Assembly: GCF_026339955.1 (NCBI RefSeq)
Contig: NZ_JAPEPW010000001.1
Span: 3,498,501-3,562,500 of the forward strand
Reading direction: 5' to 3'
DNA from: Streptomyces sp. NBC_01549
Lineage (GTDB): Bacteria > Actinomycetota > Actinomycetes > Streptomycetales > Streptomycetaceae
Length of the DNA: 64,000 bases
Position 1 is the stretch's first letter. Every line of letters begins with the position of its first letter. The notes under the pieces are model-generated. The model saw only the letters and a program-made list of their open reading frames with translations. It searched no databases and was not told where the DNA came from. Position numbers and translations under genes: made by a program. Below are positions 8,754 through 17,329 of this stretch, piece after piece.

Positions 8754-8780
8754 TTCTGAAAGATATTTTCTGCTGGGGTA
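8754..8780. promoter_or_regulatory. AT-rich candidate operator/promoter between RpiR and the divergent gene
   Basis: The 55-bp divergent gap holds TGAAAGATATTTTCTG, a GAAA...TTTC inverted repeat of the type bound by RpiR regulators, in a locally AT-rich patch right before the RpiR start. The arms are only 4 bp, so the call is tentative. Confidence 0.35.
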
Positions 8781-8808
8781 TGCGGTCAAGGGTGCGCACA
8801 ATGGGTGC

Positions 8809-9204
8809 ATGGACCCCACCAGTCATCCCGTCAGCCCCTTGGAGCAGGCGTTGCACGCGGCTCGCGCCCTTGTTCTCGCCGATCTCGTCGCGGGTGAGGT
8901 CGCCGAGGCGGATGTCGTCTCACTCGTCGAGGACTCGGTGGTGCAGCGCCGATGGTGGGTCGAGCAGTGGCCGGAGGGCGTCGGCTATGTGGCCGGGCTC
9001 GTCGCCCAGGACGTACAGGACGCGTTGCTGGAGCGGTACGGGCGGTGGCCGCTGTGCCCGGTCTGCGGCTCGGGCGACCCGCACGCCCTCGATGTCGAGC
9101 CCGAGCTGGGGCCCGATCCGCACTGGGTCTGCCACAAGGCGGGCGTGAAGGTCGCCTCTGTGGGGTGCCTCGGGTCGGCGACCGGCGAGACGCCGTCCTC
9201 GTGA
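8809..9204 (+). CDS. Small conserved hypothetical protein with a Cys/His cluster
   Basis: The 131-aa product begins MDPTSHPVSPLEQALHAARA. The N-terminal two thirds look alpha-helical. The C-terminal part carries CPVCGSGDPHALDVEPELG and then PDPHWVCHKAG, a CxxC...H...CH arrangement that could bind zinc. I do not recognise a named family. It is divergent from the RpiR regulator and its stop overlaps the next gene by 4 nt (GTGA), so the two are probably cotranscribed and translationally coupled. Confidence 0.75.
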   Translation: MDPTSHPVSPLEQALHAARALVLADLVAGEVAEADVVSLVEDSVVQRRWWVEQWPEGVGYVAGLVAQDVQDALLERYGRWPLCPVCGSGDPHALDVEPELGPDPHWVCHKAGVKVASVGCLGSATGETPSS

Positions 9205-9467
9205 CCGTCTACATCGATCCGCCCACCTGGCCGGGGCACGGGCGGCTCTGGTCCCACCTGGTCAGCGATGTCTCGTACGACGAACTGCACGTGTTCGCCG
9301 CGGACTTGGGCGTACCTCCGCGTGCCTTCGAGCGCGACCACTACGACATCCCCTCCCACCGGTACGCCGACGCCGTGCGCGCCGGGGCGGTGGAGGTGAG
9401 CAGCCGCGAGGTGGTGCGGCTGCTGTACGGGGCGGGGTTGCGGCGGCGCAAGTACGTCGGCCGGTGA
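9201..9467 (+). CDS. DUF4031 family protein
   Basis: The 88-aa product has the family signature: TVYIDPPTWPGHGRLWSHL, LHVFAADLGVPPRAFERDHY and AGLRRRKY at the end. DUF4031 proteins are small actinobacterial and proteobacterial proteins of unknown role. The GTG start overlaps the upstream stop as GTGA. The length matches what I know of the family, and the gene looks intact. Confidence 0.88.
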   Translation: MTVYIDPPTWPGHGRLWSHLVSDVSYDELHVFAADLGVPPRAFERDHYDIPSHRYADAVRAGAVEVSSREVVRLLYGAGLRRRKYVGR

Positions 9468-9504
9468 CCGCGTCGGCCGATGAACCCGGCCGGGAGCCGG
9501 GGCG

Positions 9505-10608
9505 TCAGCCGGTGCGTGCGTACAGGCGCAGGGCCGGATCCAGCTCGCGCAGCTCGTACGCGTACTGCTCCTCGTCCTCGCTCACCCGAGTGAACCCGGC
9601 CCGCGCGACGACCCGTTGGGAGGGAGCGTTGGTCCGCTCTATGGCCGCGAAGAGGATGTCGAGCTCGTCGCGGGCGAGGGCCCAGGTGGCGAGGGCGCGC
9701 AGGGCCTCGGTCGCGTAGCCGTGGCCGCGGGCGTTCTCGGCGAGGTCGTAGCCGACTTCCGCGCGGCGGTCCTCGTCGGGGGCGCCGTGGAAGCCCATGG
9801 CGCCGACCGCCCGCCCGTCCTCGGTCCGTACGAGCACGAACATGCCCCACTCCGGGCGGTGCACCCCGCTCTCGTACGCCTTCACGACCATTCCGGCGGC
9901 GTCCCGCGTGCCGTCGAAGGGGCCGCCCTCGATCCACTCGAAGCCGCCGGTGCCGCCCGCGCGCAGATCGACGGCGGCCGCCGGGCTGACTCCTTGGAGC
10001 GTGAGCCGTTCGGCCCCGATCACCAGGTTGTTGCTCCAGCGCCACTCGGTGAGCGGGGCGCGGCCGGGCAGCTCGCCGCGGCCGGTCGCCCACAGGAGAG
10101 TGGGCCACGGGTCGGACCCCGGCCTGACGTGCGGAAAGATCCGGGAGAGTACGTCCGCGCAGAGCTCGGCCGGCGGCTCGTAGGCGATCCCGAGACCCTG
10201 CGCGATGTCATGCGTGTGCAGCAGCACCTCGGTGACGCCCATCGCCGCGAAGCCCTCGCGGTTGGCGTTGCGGAACGGGTACGGATGGAAGGCACGCACC
10301 TCGCGCGGAGTCGTGCGCACGGCGGCGGAGAGCAGGGCGCCGGTCGTCTCGATCACGTCGACGACCCCCGCGTTGTCGGTGCCGTCGTCCAGGGAGATTC
10401 CGAAGGGCACGTACGCCGTGGTGGCCCGCCCCGTCAACTGTCCCGCGTACGCGAGGAGATCGTCCGCGATGTGCTCGGCGGTCCTGCGGCAACTCCACTC
10501 GAGACGGCCCGCCCCGACCCCGTCCCAGTCCCGCCCGGCCACCGCCCGCAACAGCGCGACGGCTCCCGCGACGGCTTCCCCCACCTGGTCCCCACCCATG
10601 GATCGCAT
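9505..10608 (-). CDS. Maleylpyruvate isomerase/DinB-like domain fused to a GNAT acetyltransferase
   Basis: The 367-aa protein joins two domains. Residues 1 to about 205 resemble mycothiol-dependent maleylpyruvate isomerase/DinB-fold proteins (CRRTAEHIADDLLAYAGQL; VTEVLLHTHDIAQGLG with metal-ligand-like His residues). Residues 210 to 367 are a GNAT domain, with the acetyl-CoA motif region EVGYDLAENARGHGYATEAL and a later NAPSQRVVARAGF block. The fusion suggests modification of a thiol- or amine-containing substrate, but no function can be assigned. ATG at 10608 or 10599 could be the start. It is convergent with the DUF4031 gene. Confidence 0.8.
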   Translation of the reverse strand: MRSMGGDQVGEAVAGAVALLRAVAGRDWDGVGAGRLEWSCRRTAEHIADDLLAYAGQLTGRATTAYVPFGISLDDGTDNAGVVDVIETTGALLSAAVRTTPREVRAFHPYPFRNANREGFAAMGVTEVLLHTHDIAQGLGIAYEPPAELCADVLSRIFPHVRPGSDPWPTLLWATGRGELPGRAPLTEWRWSNNLVIGAERLTLQGVSPAAAVDLRAGGTGGFEWIEGGPFDGTRDAAGMVVKAYESGVHRPEWGMFVLVRTEDGRAVGAMGFHGAPDEDRRAEVGYDLAENARGHGYATEALRALATWALARDELDILFAAIERTNAPSQRVVARAGFTRVSEDEEQYAYELRELDPALRLYARTG

Positions 10609-10628
10609 GCGGCTGAGGATAGGCGCGG

Positions 10629-11891
10629 TCAGACGTCGTTACGCACTGGATTGTTGGTCCTGTCGGCGTTTTCGGCCTTCTTGTTCATGGACGCCACCAC
10701 GCGGGAGGCCCGGGTACGGCGCTGCAGCCGCAGCGAGACGGCGGCCACCCCCATGCCCGTCACCGTCATGGCGGCGCCCGCCCAGGCCGTCGCCGCGTAC
10801 CCGAGGCCCGCGTCGATGACCGCGCCGCCGACCCACGGGCCGCCGGTGTTACCGAGGTTGAAGGCGGCCGTGGTGGTGGCCCCGGCCAGGGTGGGGGCGC
10901 TGCCCGCGACGTTGAACAGCCGGGCGTTGAGTGCCGGGGCGGTGAAGAAGCAGGTGACGCCGAGGAGGAAGGAAAGAGCCACGGCCGCGATCGCGTACTG
11001 CCCCAGGAGAGCGAGCGCCACGAGGACGGTGGTCGAGGCCGCGGTGCCGGAGAGGAGCACCGTGAAGAGGTGCGCGTCGGCGACCCGGCCGCCGATCGTC
11101 GTACCGATCAGCGCCCCGACCCCGAAGAGCGCGAGCACGCTCGGTACCCAGCCGTCGTCGAGCCCGGCGACATCGGTGAGCAGCGGCGAGAGATAGCTGA
11201 ACGTGCAGAAGACCCCGCCCGCGGCGAGCATCACGAGCGCGACGGTGAGCCGGACCTGCGGGTCACGGTAGATGGTGATCTCCCGCCTGAGTTGCGGCTT
11301 CTCGTCGGGGAGCGGGATACGAGGAATGAGGGTGACGACCCCGACCAGGGCGATCGCGGAGGCCGCGCCGACGGCCCAGAACGCGGACCGCCAGCCGAGA
11401 TGCCCGCCGAGGAAGGCACCGGCCGGGACCCCGAGCACGTTCGCGATCGACAGTCCGCCGATCATCACCGCGAGCGCACGGGCCCGGGCGGTCACCGGGA
11501 CCATCGCGATCGCCACCGCCGCGCCCACCGCCCAGAAGCCCGCGCAGGCGAGGGCGCTGACGATCCGGGAGGCGAAGAGCACGGCGTACGTCGGCGCCAG
11601 CGCGCCGGCGATCTGGCCGAGCCCGAAGAGGGCGATGAGCGAGACGAGGGTGGTACGGCGGGGGAGACGGAGGGTGGCCACGGCGAGCAGTGGCGCCCCG
11701 ACGACCATGCCTATGGCGAACGCCGATATGAGCAGGCCCGCCCGCGGAATCGTGACCCCCATGTCGTCGGCGATGGCCGGCAGCAGCCCCGAGAGCATGA
11801 ACTCGCTGGTCCCGAGGGCGAAGACGGAGAGGGCGAGGATGTAGACGGCGAGGGGCATACGAGGGCCGGGCGGCGGACCGGAGCGGGTCAC
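10629..11891 (-). CDS. MFS transporter, DHA1-type drug/arabinose efflux family
   Basis: The 420-aa protein has about 12 membrane helices. It shows the early motif LGTSEFMLSGLLPAIADDMG and a family-typical AGLLISAFAIGMVVGAPLLA. Such proteins export drugs or sugars by proton antiport at the membrane. Two starts are possible: ATG at 11858, with no ribosome site, or GTG at 11891, which has AAGGA 6 nt upstream and overlaps the HD gene's stop as GTGA. I chose 11891 for that reason. The pair is probably translationally coupled. Substrate unknown. Confidence 0.85.
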   Translation of the reverse strand: MTRSGPPPGPRMPLAVYILALSVFALGTSEFMLSGLLPAIADDMGVTIPRAGLLISAFAIGMVVGAPLLAVATLRLPRRTTLVSLIALFGLGQIAGALAPTYAVLFASRIVSALACAGFWAVGAAVAIAMVPVTARARALAVMIGGLSIANVLGVPAGAFLGGHLGWRSAFWAVGAASAIALVGVVTLIPRIPLPDEKPQLRREITIYRDPQVRLTVALVMLAAGGVFCTFSYLSPLLTDVAGLDDGWVPSVLALFGVGALIGTTIGGRVADAHLFTVLLSGTAASTTVLVALALLGQYAIAAVALSFLLGVTCFFTAPALNARLFNVAGSAPTLAGATTTAAFNLGNTGGPWVGGAVIDAGLGYAATAWAGAAMTVTGMGVAAVSLRLQRRTRASRVVASMNKKAENADRTNNPVRNDV

Positions 11892-12571
11892 TTGGCGTCC
11901 TTGCGGGGCGGGTTCGCCGACTCCGGGGCGGGTGCGGTGAGATGGGCGAGCTCGCGCCGGATGTTCTCCCGGGCCCGCTCCTCCCACTCCCGTGTTCCGT
12001 ACGGCGTTCTGAACAGCCGGGGCAGTTCGAGGAGTTGGCTCAGTACGGTCGCCCGGCCCGCCCGGAACGTCTCGTCCGGGACGAAGGCGTACTCCTCGCG
12101 GACGGCGGCGGTGTAGGCGGCGTACGTGTCCGGGGGCGAGGCGAGGATCGCCAGGTCGGCGTCGCACAGGACCTGGCCGTTGCGGTCGTCGTCGGTCGGG
12201 GCGTGGGTGACGGTGAGGCGGACGAGACGGCCGACCTCCGCGGTCCTGTCCTCCCGTACCCCGGCCTCGGGGAGGGCGCGTTCGGCGAGGCGGGCGGAGC
12301 GTTCCTCGTTCTCGGAGCGGTCGGGAAGGTAGACGGCGTCGTGGAACCAGGCGGCGAGGCGGACGAGGGCGGGGTCGTCCGCGTACTCCTCCAGTACGTC
12401 GATGTGGTCGAGGACCGCGGTGAGGTGCGCGACCGTGTGGTACCGGCGCTGCGGCTCCTGCCAGCGGGTGAGGAGGTTGTCCGCGTACGGGGCCGGGTCG
12501 GGGCCGCCGGGGGAGCGGGCGCCGTCGAGGGCATGGGTCCAGCGGGCGCGCAGCGCGTCGAGGTCGGGCAT
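11888..12571 (-). CDS. HD-domain metal-dependent phosphohydrolase
   Basis: The 227-aa protein has HD-superfamily metal ligands: RRYHTVAHL (His), AAWFHDAVY (the HD pair) and a later VLCDADLAILA Asp. This pattern fits the predicted metal-dependent HD phosphohydrolases found widely in bacteria, with unknown nucleotide substrate. It is the first gene of a pair with the MFS transporter, joined by a 4-nt overlap. Confidence 0.85.
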   Translation of the reverse strand: MPDLDALRARWTHALDGARSPGGPDPAPYADNLLTRWQEPQRRYHTVAHLTAVLDHIDVLEEYADDPALVRLAAWFHDAVYLPDRSENEERSARLAERALPEAGVREDRTAEVGRLVRLTVTHAPTDDDRNGQVLCDADLAILASPPDTYAAYTAAVREEYAFVPDETFRAGRATVLSQLLELPRLFRTPYGTREWEERARENIRRELAHLTAPAPESANPPRKDAK

Positions 12572-12701
12572 GCGTCGATTCTCCCGCCTGGGCCCCGCTG
12601 TCCCTAGGGCCTGTGGGGATTCGGGGCGGAGCCCCGGCGGTCCGTCCTCGCCGAAGGGGGAGGCCTTCTCGCGGTGGGCGGCGACCGCGGCGTACGCTGG
12701 G

Positions 12702-12717
12702 ATTGGACTAGACCTGT
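12702..12717. promoter_or_regulatory. DasR-responsive (dre)-like palindrome upstream of cutC
   Basis: ATTGGACTAGACCTGT matches the dre consensus ACTGGTCTAGACCAGT, as I recall it, at 13 of 16 positions. DasR is the GntR-family regulator of GlcNAc use in Streptomyces. The site ends 24 bp before the cutC start, in the position of a promoter or start region. Binding is inference. Confidence 0.45.
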
Positions 12718-12741
12718 AGTCGCCCCAGAGGAAGAGGTCCC

Positions 12742-13464
12742 ATGAGCGAGCGCAAGCGTGCAGTCCTGGAGGTGATCGCCCTCGGCGTGGAGGACGCGGT
12801 CGCCGCCCAGGCCGGAGGCGCCGACCGGCTGGAGTTGGTCACCGACATGGCCGCCGACGGGCTCACCCCGCCGGTGGAGACCTTCGCCGGGATCCGCGCC
12901 GCCGTCGACATCTCGCTGCGCGTGATGCTGAGGCGCTCGGACGGCTTCGCGGCGGGCGGCGCCGAGGACGTCGACGCGCTGGTACGGGTCGCGGGGGAGA
13001 TGAGGGCCGCGGGAGCGGACGAGTTCGTGCTCGGGTTCCTCGACGAGCACGGCGGCCCCGACCTGCCCGTCGTGGAACGGATCCTCGCCGAACTGGACGG
13101 CTGCCCCTGGACGTTCCACCGCGCGATCGACCGCGCCACCGACCGCGACTCCCTGCGCAAGCAGCTCGCGGACCTGCCGGGCCTGGACGCGTACCTCACG
13201 GCTGGCTCCCCGGACGGCGTGGACGACGGTTTCCCGACCCTCCTCGCCGAGGCCACCCGCCGCACCGAACCCGGTTACGAGCCCCGGATCATGGTGGGCG
13301 GCGGGCTGCGTCTCGATCACGTTCCTCGGCTGAGGGCCGCGGGGATCGACGCCTTCCACATCGGTGGGGCGGCCCGGCCCGGTGGGTGGAACGGCCCGGT
13401 GGCGGTGGAGGTCGTACGGGAGTGGCGGGAGGCCCTGGACGCGCAGCGGCCGGCATCGACATGA
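12742..13464 (+). CDS. cutC: CutC family protein (copper homeostasis-like TIM barrel)
   Basis: The 240-aa protein has the CutC hallmarks AAQAGGADRLELVTDMAADG, WTFHRAIDRA and RIMVGGGL, with HIGGAAR near the end. CutC is a TIM-barrel cytoplasmic protein. A role in copper tolerance was proposed in E. coli but is disputed, so the biochemical role is open. ATG at 12742 follows AGAGGAAGAGG. The candidate dre site lies just upstream. It is convergent with the HelD-like gene. Confidence 0.92.
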   Translation: MSERKRAVLEVIALGVEDAVAAQAGGADRLELVTDMAADGLTPPVETFAGIRAAVDISLRVMLRRSDGFAAGGAEDVDALVRVAGEMRAAGADEFVLGFLDEHGGPDLPVVERILAELDGCPWTFHRAIDRATDRDSLRKQLADLPGLDAYLTAGSPDGVDDGFPTLLAEATRRTEPGYEPRIMVGGGLRLDHVPRLRAAGIDAFHIGGAARPGGWNGPVAVEVVREWREALDAQRPAST

Positions 13465-13522
13465 CGAGCCATGACGAGCACGGCCGCACGCGTGCGGCGT
13501 CGCCGGCGAAGGGCCCGCCCCG

Positions 13523-15565
13523 CTAGGCCAGTTGCTGCGGCAGTGGGGCCGCGTGGGTGACGAGCAGGCCCGAGACCGCTCGGGTCAGCGCCACGTACAG
13601 GCGGCGCAGACCGGTCCGCTCGTCCGGCTCGCCGTCCACCACGGCTTGCGGTTCGTCCAAGACGACATAGTCGTACTCCAGCCCTTTCGCGAGCGAGGCC
13701 GGAACCAAGGCCAGGCGGGTTTGCGCCGTCGTCTCCTCGCCGGGGCCCAGGTATGTCAGGCCCGCCGTCGTCAGCGCCTCGGTGAGCGCCGGGATCCGGG
13801 CGTCGGCGGCGATGAGCCCGATCGAGCCCTCGTTGCGCAGCAACTCCTCGCAGGCGCCGATGACCTGCTCGTCGGCGGTCGTCGGGCGTACCTCGAAGAA
13901 GCCGGGGTTCTCGCGGACCGACGCCACCGGGGTGAGGCCCGGAGCGATGTGTGGCAGCAGCCGGGAGGCGTAGGTGATGACGTCGGTGGGGACGCGGAAA
14001 CCGGCGGTCAGCTCCTCGATCACCGCTTCGCCCTTGCCGAGGTGGGCGAGCGCCTCGTCCCAACTCCGCGTCGCCCAGGGGGTCGTGCCCTGCGCGAGAT
14101 CGCCGAGCACGGTCGCCGAACCCGTCGTGCAGCGCCGCCCCACCGCCCGGTACTGCATCGGCGACAGATCCTGCGCCTCGTCGAGCACGACATGACCGAG
14201 GGAGTGCGTGCGCCGGACGAGATCGGTGGCCTCGTCGATCAGCACGGCGTCGGCGGCGGACCACTTGGCCGACTTCACCGACCGCACCGGCTTCGCCCAG
14301 AGGATCTTCTTCTGCTCGTCCTCGTCGAGGAGCCCCTCCGCGTGGACGGCGAGGAAGTCGGCGTCGGTGAGCAGCCGCAGGACCAGTTTGGCGGGGTCGA
14401 CCGGCGGCCAGATCGCCTTGACGGCCGCCTTCACCGCGGTGTTGCGGGCGACGGCGTCCTGCACCCGGTCGTCCGGGGCCTCGCCCGAGCGCTCCATCTG
14501 GACCAGCACGGCGTGCGCGATCCGCTGCGGAAGGGCTTCGTGGGCGGCGCCGTACCGGATGTCGCGGTCCAGCAGTTCCTGGACGATCGTCTCCAGTTCG
14601 TACGTCGGGACACGCCAGCGCCGCGAGCCGCGCACGACCACGACGCCCTCGGTCGGGAGCGTCACGTGCGAGCGGACGGCCCGGCGCAGCACCTCGGCCA
14701 TCCGGGCGTCGCCCTTGACGACGGCGGCGGTCGCGTCGTCCGTCCCGCGTACCTCCACATGCGCGACCAGGTCGTCGACCGTCGCCTGCTTGACCTCCAG
14801 CTCGCCCAGCGCGGGCAGCACCTGCTCGATGTAGTGCAGGAAGGACTTGTTCGGCCCGATGACCAGGGTGCCGGTGCGGGCGAGGCGCTCCCGGTGGGCG
14901 TAGAGGAGGTAGGCGACGCGGTGCAGGCCGACGGCCGTCTTCCCGGTGCCGGGGCCGCCCTGCACACACACGGAGCCCGCGAGACCCGACCGTACGATCT
15001 CGTCCTGCTCCGGCTGGATGGTCGCCACGATGTCCCGCATCGGGCCGACGCGCGGGCGCTCGATCTCCTGCTGGAGCAGCTTGCTGGTGGCCGCGGCCTC
15101 GGAGGGGTCGGACAGGTGCTCGTCCTCGTACGCCGTGAGGTCGCCGCCGGTGTATCCGAAGCGGCGGCGCAGTCCGACGTCCATCGGGTCCTTCTTCGAG
15201 GCCCGGTAGAACGGCTGCGACACCGGCGCGCGCCAGTCGATGACCATCGGGTCGCCTTCGGCATCGTGCACATGCCGGCGCCCGATGTAGAAACGCTCGC
15301 CTTCTGCGCCCTCAGCCTTGTCGGCGCCGGGCGCGTGCAGGTAGTCGAGGCGGCCGAAGAACAGCGGGGTGTGGCTGAGGTCGGCGAGGGACTTGATGCG
15401 TTCGTCGATCTGGCGGGCGAGGATCTGGGCGTTCACCCAGTTCGCGGCGACGTCGCTGATGTCTAGGTTCTCCACGTCCTCGCGCATCGCGCGCAGTGCC
15501 GCACGGGACTCGCCGAGGTGGGCGCGCTCGCGGGAGAGGGGGTCGTGGGCGGGTGGGGTGGACAA
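13523..15565 (-). CDS. HelD/UvrD-like RNA polymerase-associated ATPase
   Basis: The 680-aa superfamily-1 motor has Walker A GGPGTGKTA (Lys209), Walker B VVLDEAQDLSP and late motifs EYDYVVLDE and RRLYVALTRA. The N-terminal coiled coil (about 1-65) and the PFYRASKKDPMDV block (about 120-135) match HelD-like proteins. In Gram-positive bacteria these remove stalled RNA polymerase from DNA; a Streptomyces relative, HelR, gives rifamycin tolerance. I see no rifamycin-associated palindrome upstream, so this copy may be the housekeeping type. The start is TTG at 15565, chosen because CGGAGG lies 7 nt upstream and no ATG or GTG fits. Confidence 0.88.
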   Translation of the reverse strand: MSTPPAHDPLSRERAHLGESRAALRAMREDVENLDISDVAANWVNAQILARQIDERIKSLADLSHTPLFFGRLDYLHAPGADKAEGAEGERFYIGRRHVHDAEGDPMVIDWRAPVSQPFYRASKKDPMDVGLRRRFGYTGGDLTAYEDEHLSDPSEAAATSKLLQQEIERPRVGPMRDIVATIQPEQDEIVRSGLAGSVCVQGGPGTGKTAVGLHRVAYLLYAHRERLARTGTLVIGPNKSFLHYIEQVLPALGELEVKQATVDDLVAHVEVRGTDDATAAVVKGDARMAEVLRRAVRSHVTLPTEGVVVVRGSRRWRVPTYELETIVQELLDRDIRYGAAHEALPQRIAHAVLVQMERSGEAPDDRVQDAVARNTAVKAAVKAIWPPVDPAKLVLRLLTDADFLAVHAEGLLDEDEQKKILWAKPVRSVKSAKWSAADAVLIDEATDLVRRTHSLGHVVLDEAQDLSPMQYRAVGRRCTTGSATVLGDLAQGTTPWATRSWDEALAHLGKGEAVIEELTAGFRVPTDVITYASRLLPHIAPGLTPVASVRENPGFFEVRPTTADEQVIGACEELLRNEGSIGLIAADARIPALTEALTTAGLTYLGPGEETTAQTRLALVPASLAKGLEYDYVVLDEPQAVVDGEPDERTGLRRLYVALTRAVSGLLVTHAAPLPQQLA

Positions 15566-15895
15566 CGTGGAGCCTCCGGAAGACCTGCTGCGTGTGAGTG
15601 GGTACGGCGGTCGAGCCGTTGGATGCTGTCCGGTTTCCGGCCGGGCGGCGGCACTCCGTCGAGGGAGGCGGGCAAGAGCGGAGATTCTAGGTCAGGGGAG
15701 GAGGTCCAGGCCAACTCTTTTTCGCGGCATCGTTCGCGGCGTCATGCGCGGCATCAGGGATGCGACCCCCGTATCCCTAGGGGGCGCCGTCCGTCGTGAG
15801 GCGTACACGCAGAGGCCCGCAGGTGTACGAGGGGCCCGCCGAGGTTCGGTCCATAGGCCGACGCCATCAGGGGTCACGGAATCCATGATGGATAC

Positions 15896-16090
15896 ATGAG
15901 CGCAGCAACCTTCACCCCAGGCCCTTCCCAACGCGGTCCCGCCGCTCGTGGCGCGACCGCCTTCTCCCCCGTTCACCACCACCACCGTGTCGGCGACGCC
16001 CTGCGCGCCGTCAAGGTCTTCGTGGGCGCGGCGTTCGGCGTGGTGCTCCTCGGTGAGTACGAGGAGGAGGCGGGCGTACGACGACGGTGA
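15896..16090 (+). CDS. Small hypothetical protein
   Basis: The 64-aa frame begins MSAATFTPGPSQRGPAARG, contains a run of four His, and then a short hydrophobic segment VKVFVGAAFGVVLLGEYEEE. Third positions are G/C-rich, which supports coding. No ribosome site is visible before the ATG. The 330-bp gap on its left (15566-15895) shows no other gene. Function unknown. Confidence 0.5.
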   Translation: MSAATFTPGPSQRGPAARGATAFSPVHHHHRVGDALRAVKVFVGAAFGVVLLGEYEEEAGVRRR

Positions 16091-16132
16091 GCCGTTCGCC
16101 GGGGTGAACCGTCCCGGCACTAGGGTCACTCC

Positions 16133-17329
16133 GTGTTTCACCGGAACGTGACCGATCGCTCACCCAACGAAGTCCCCCCGTACTCCGTCCCCCGTTTCTC
16201 CGCCTCCCCCCGTTCCCCCGCCTTCCTTTTTCCCGTCCTTCTGCTGGCGACGTCCCTCGCCGCGTTCGTCGCTCTGTGTCTCCTCCGGCGCACCCCGATG
16301 GCCGACGCGCTCGTCTACCGGGCCGAGGGTGCGGCCGTCGTCCACGGCACGGATCTCTACGGGTTCACCGTCACCGAGTGGCATCTGCCCGCCACGTACC
16401 CGCCCTTCGCGGCACTTGTCTTCGTCCCGCTGGCCTGGCTCCCGCTGTCCGTCCTCAAGGCGGCCTGCGTCGCCGGGAACGTGGCCCTGCTGGCCGTACT
16501 GGTCCGGCTCTCCTGCCGTCTCGCGGGCCTGCCGACGCGCCTGCCCGCGCTCTGTGCCGCCACCGCGCTCGCCCTGTGGCTCGAACCCGTCTTCCAGACC
16601 GTGCTCTTCGGCCAGATCAACCTCGCCGTCGCCTGCCTCATCCTCTGGGACCTGACCCGGCCGCCCGGCGCCCCGGGCAAGGGCATCGCCCTCGGCATCG
16701 CGGCCGGGGTGAAACTGACCCCGGCCGTCTTCGTCGCGTATCTGCTGCTCAAGGGCCGGCGACGGGAAGCGGCGACCGCGTCGGCCGCCTTCGCAGGGAC
16801 CGTACTGCTGGGCGCGCTCGTCCTTCCCGCCGCGAGCGTCGACTTCTGGACCCGGCGGCTCTACGAGACCGGCCGCGTCGGCAAGGTGTGGATCGTCGAC
16901 AACCAGTCGCTCCAGGGGCTGATCGCCCGCGCGCTGGGGGACCCGGCACCGGGTCCGCTGTGGGCCGTGCCCGCGCTGGCCGTCGCGGCGGCGGGACTGT
17001 GGCTGGCCCGCCGCGCGCGCACCGACCGCGAGGGCGTCCTCGTCACCGCCCTCACGGCCCTGCTGATCTCACCCATCAGCTGGTCGCACCACTGGGTGTG
17101 GTGCGTTCCGCTGATCGCCGTGCTGTACGCCGGACACGGCCCGCGCCCGGCCGCCGCCACCGCCCTCGTCTTCGCGGCCCGCACCCTCTGGCTGGTCCCG
17201 CACCAGGGTGATCTGGACCTCGCTCTCCCCTGGTGGCAGCAGCCGTTCGCCTCGCCGTACCCCCTGCTGGGGCTGGCGCTGCTGGTTCAGTTGTCGGTCA
17301 GGAGCTCGTCGGCGTCGACGATCCGGTAG
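16133..17329 (+). CDS. GT87-type polyprenol-phosphate-mannose-dependent alpha-(1->2) mannosyltransferase-like membrane protein
   Basis: The 398-aa integral membrane protein has 9-10 hydrophobic helices and matches the DUF2029/GT87 family: TYPPFAALVFVPLAWLP, FGQINLAVACLILWDL, GIAAGVKLTPAVFVAYLLL and SLQGLIAR. Family members transfer mannose from polyprenyl phosphate to cell-envelope glycans. The GTG start sits 6 nt after TAGGGT, a good -10 box, so the mRNA is probably leaderless. Its last 43 bp overlap the XPB gene, which is convergent. Confidence 0.85.
   Translation: MFHRNVTDRSPNEVPPYSVPRFSASPRSPAFLFPVLLLATSLAAFVALCLLRRTPMADALVYRAEGAAVVHGTDLYGFTVTEWHLPATYPPFAALVFVPLAWLPLSVLKAACVAGNVALLAVLVRLSCRLAGLPTRLPALCAATALALWLEPVFQTVLFGQINLAVACLILWDLTRPPGAPGKGIALGIAAGVKLTPAVFVAYLLLKGRRREAATASAAFAGTVLLGALVLPAASVDFWTRRLYETGRVGKVWIVDNQSLQGLIARALGDPAPGPLWAVPALAVAAAGLWLARRARTDREGVLVTALTALLISPISWSHHWVWCVPLIAVLYAGHGPRPAAATALVFAARTLWLVPHQGDLDLALPWWQQPFASPYPLLGLALLVQLSVRSSSASTIR

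Noticed and set aside
15566..15895. Small frames upstream of the HelD-like gene, and a search for a rifamycin-associated element
   Set aside because: No codon bias or homology, and no palindrome of the type associated with rifamycin-inducible genes.
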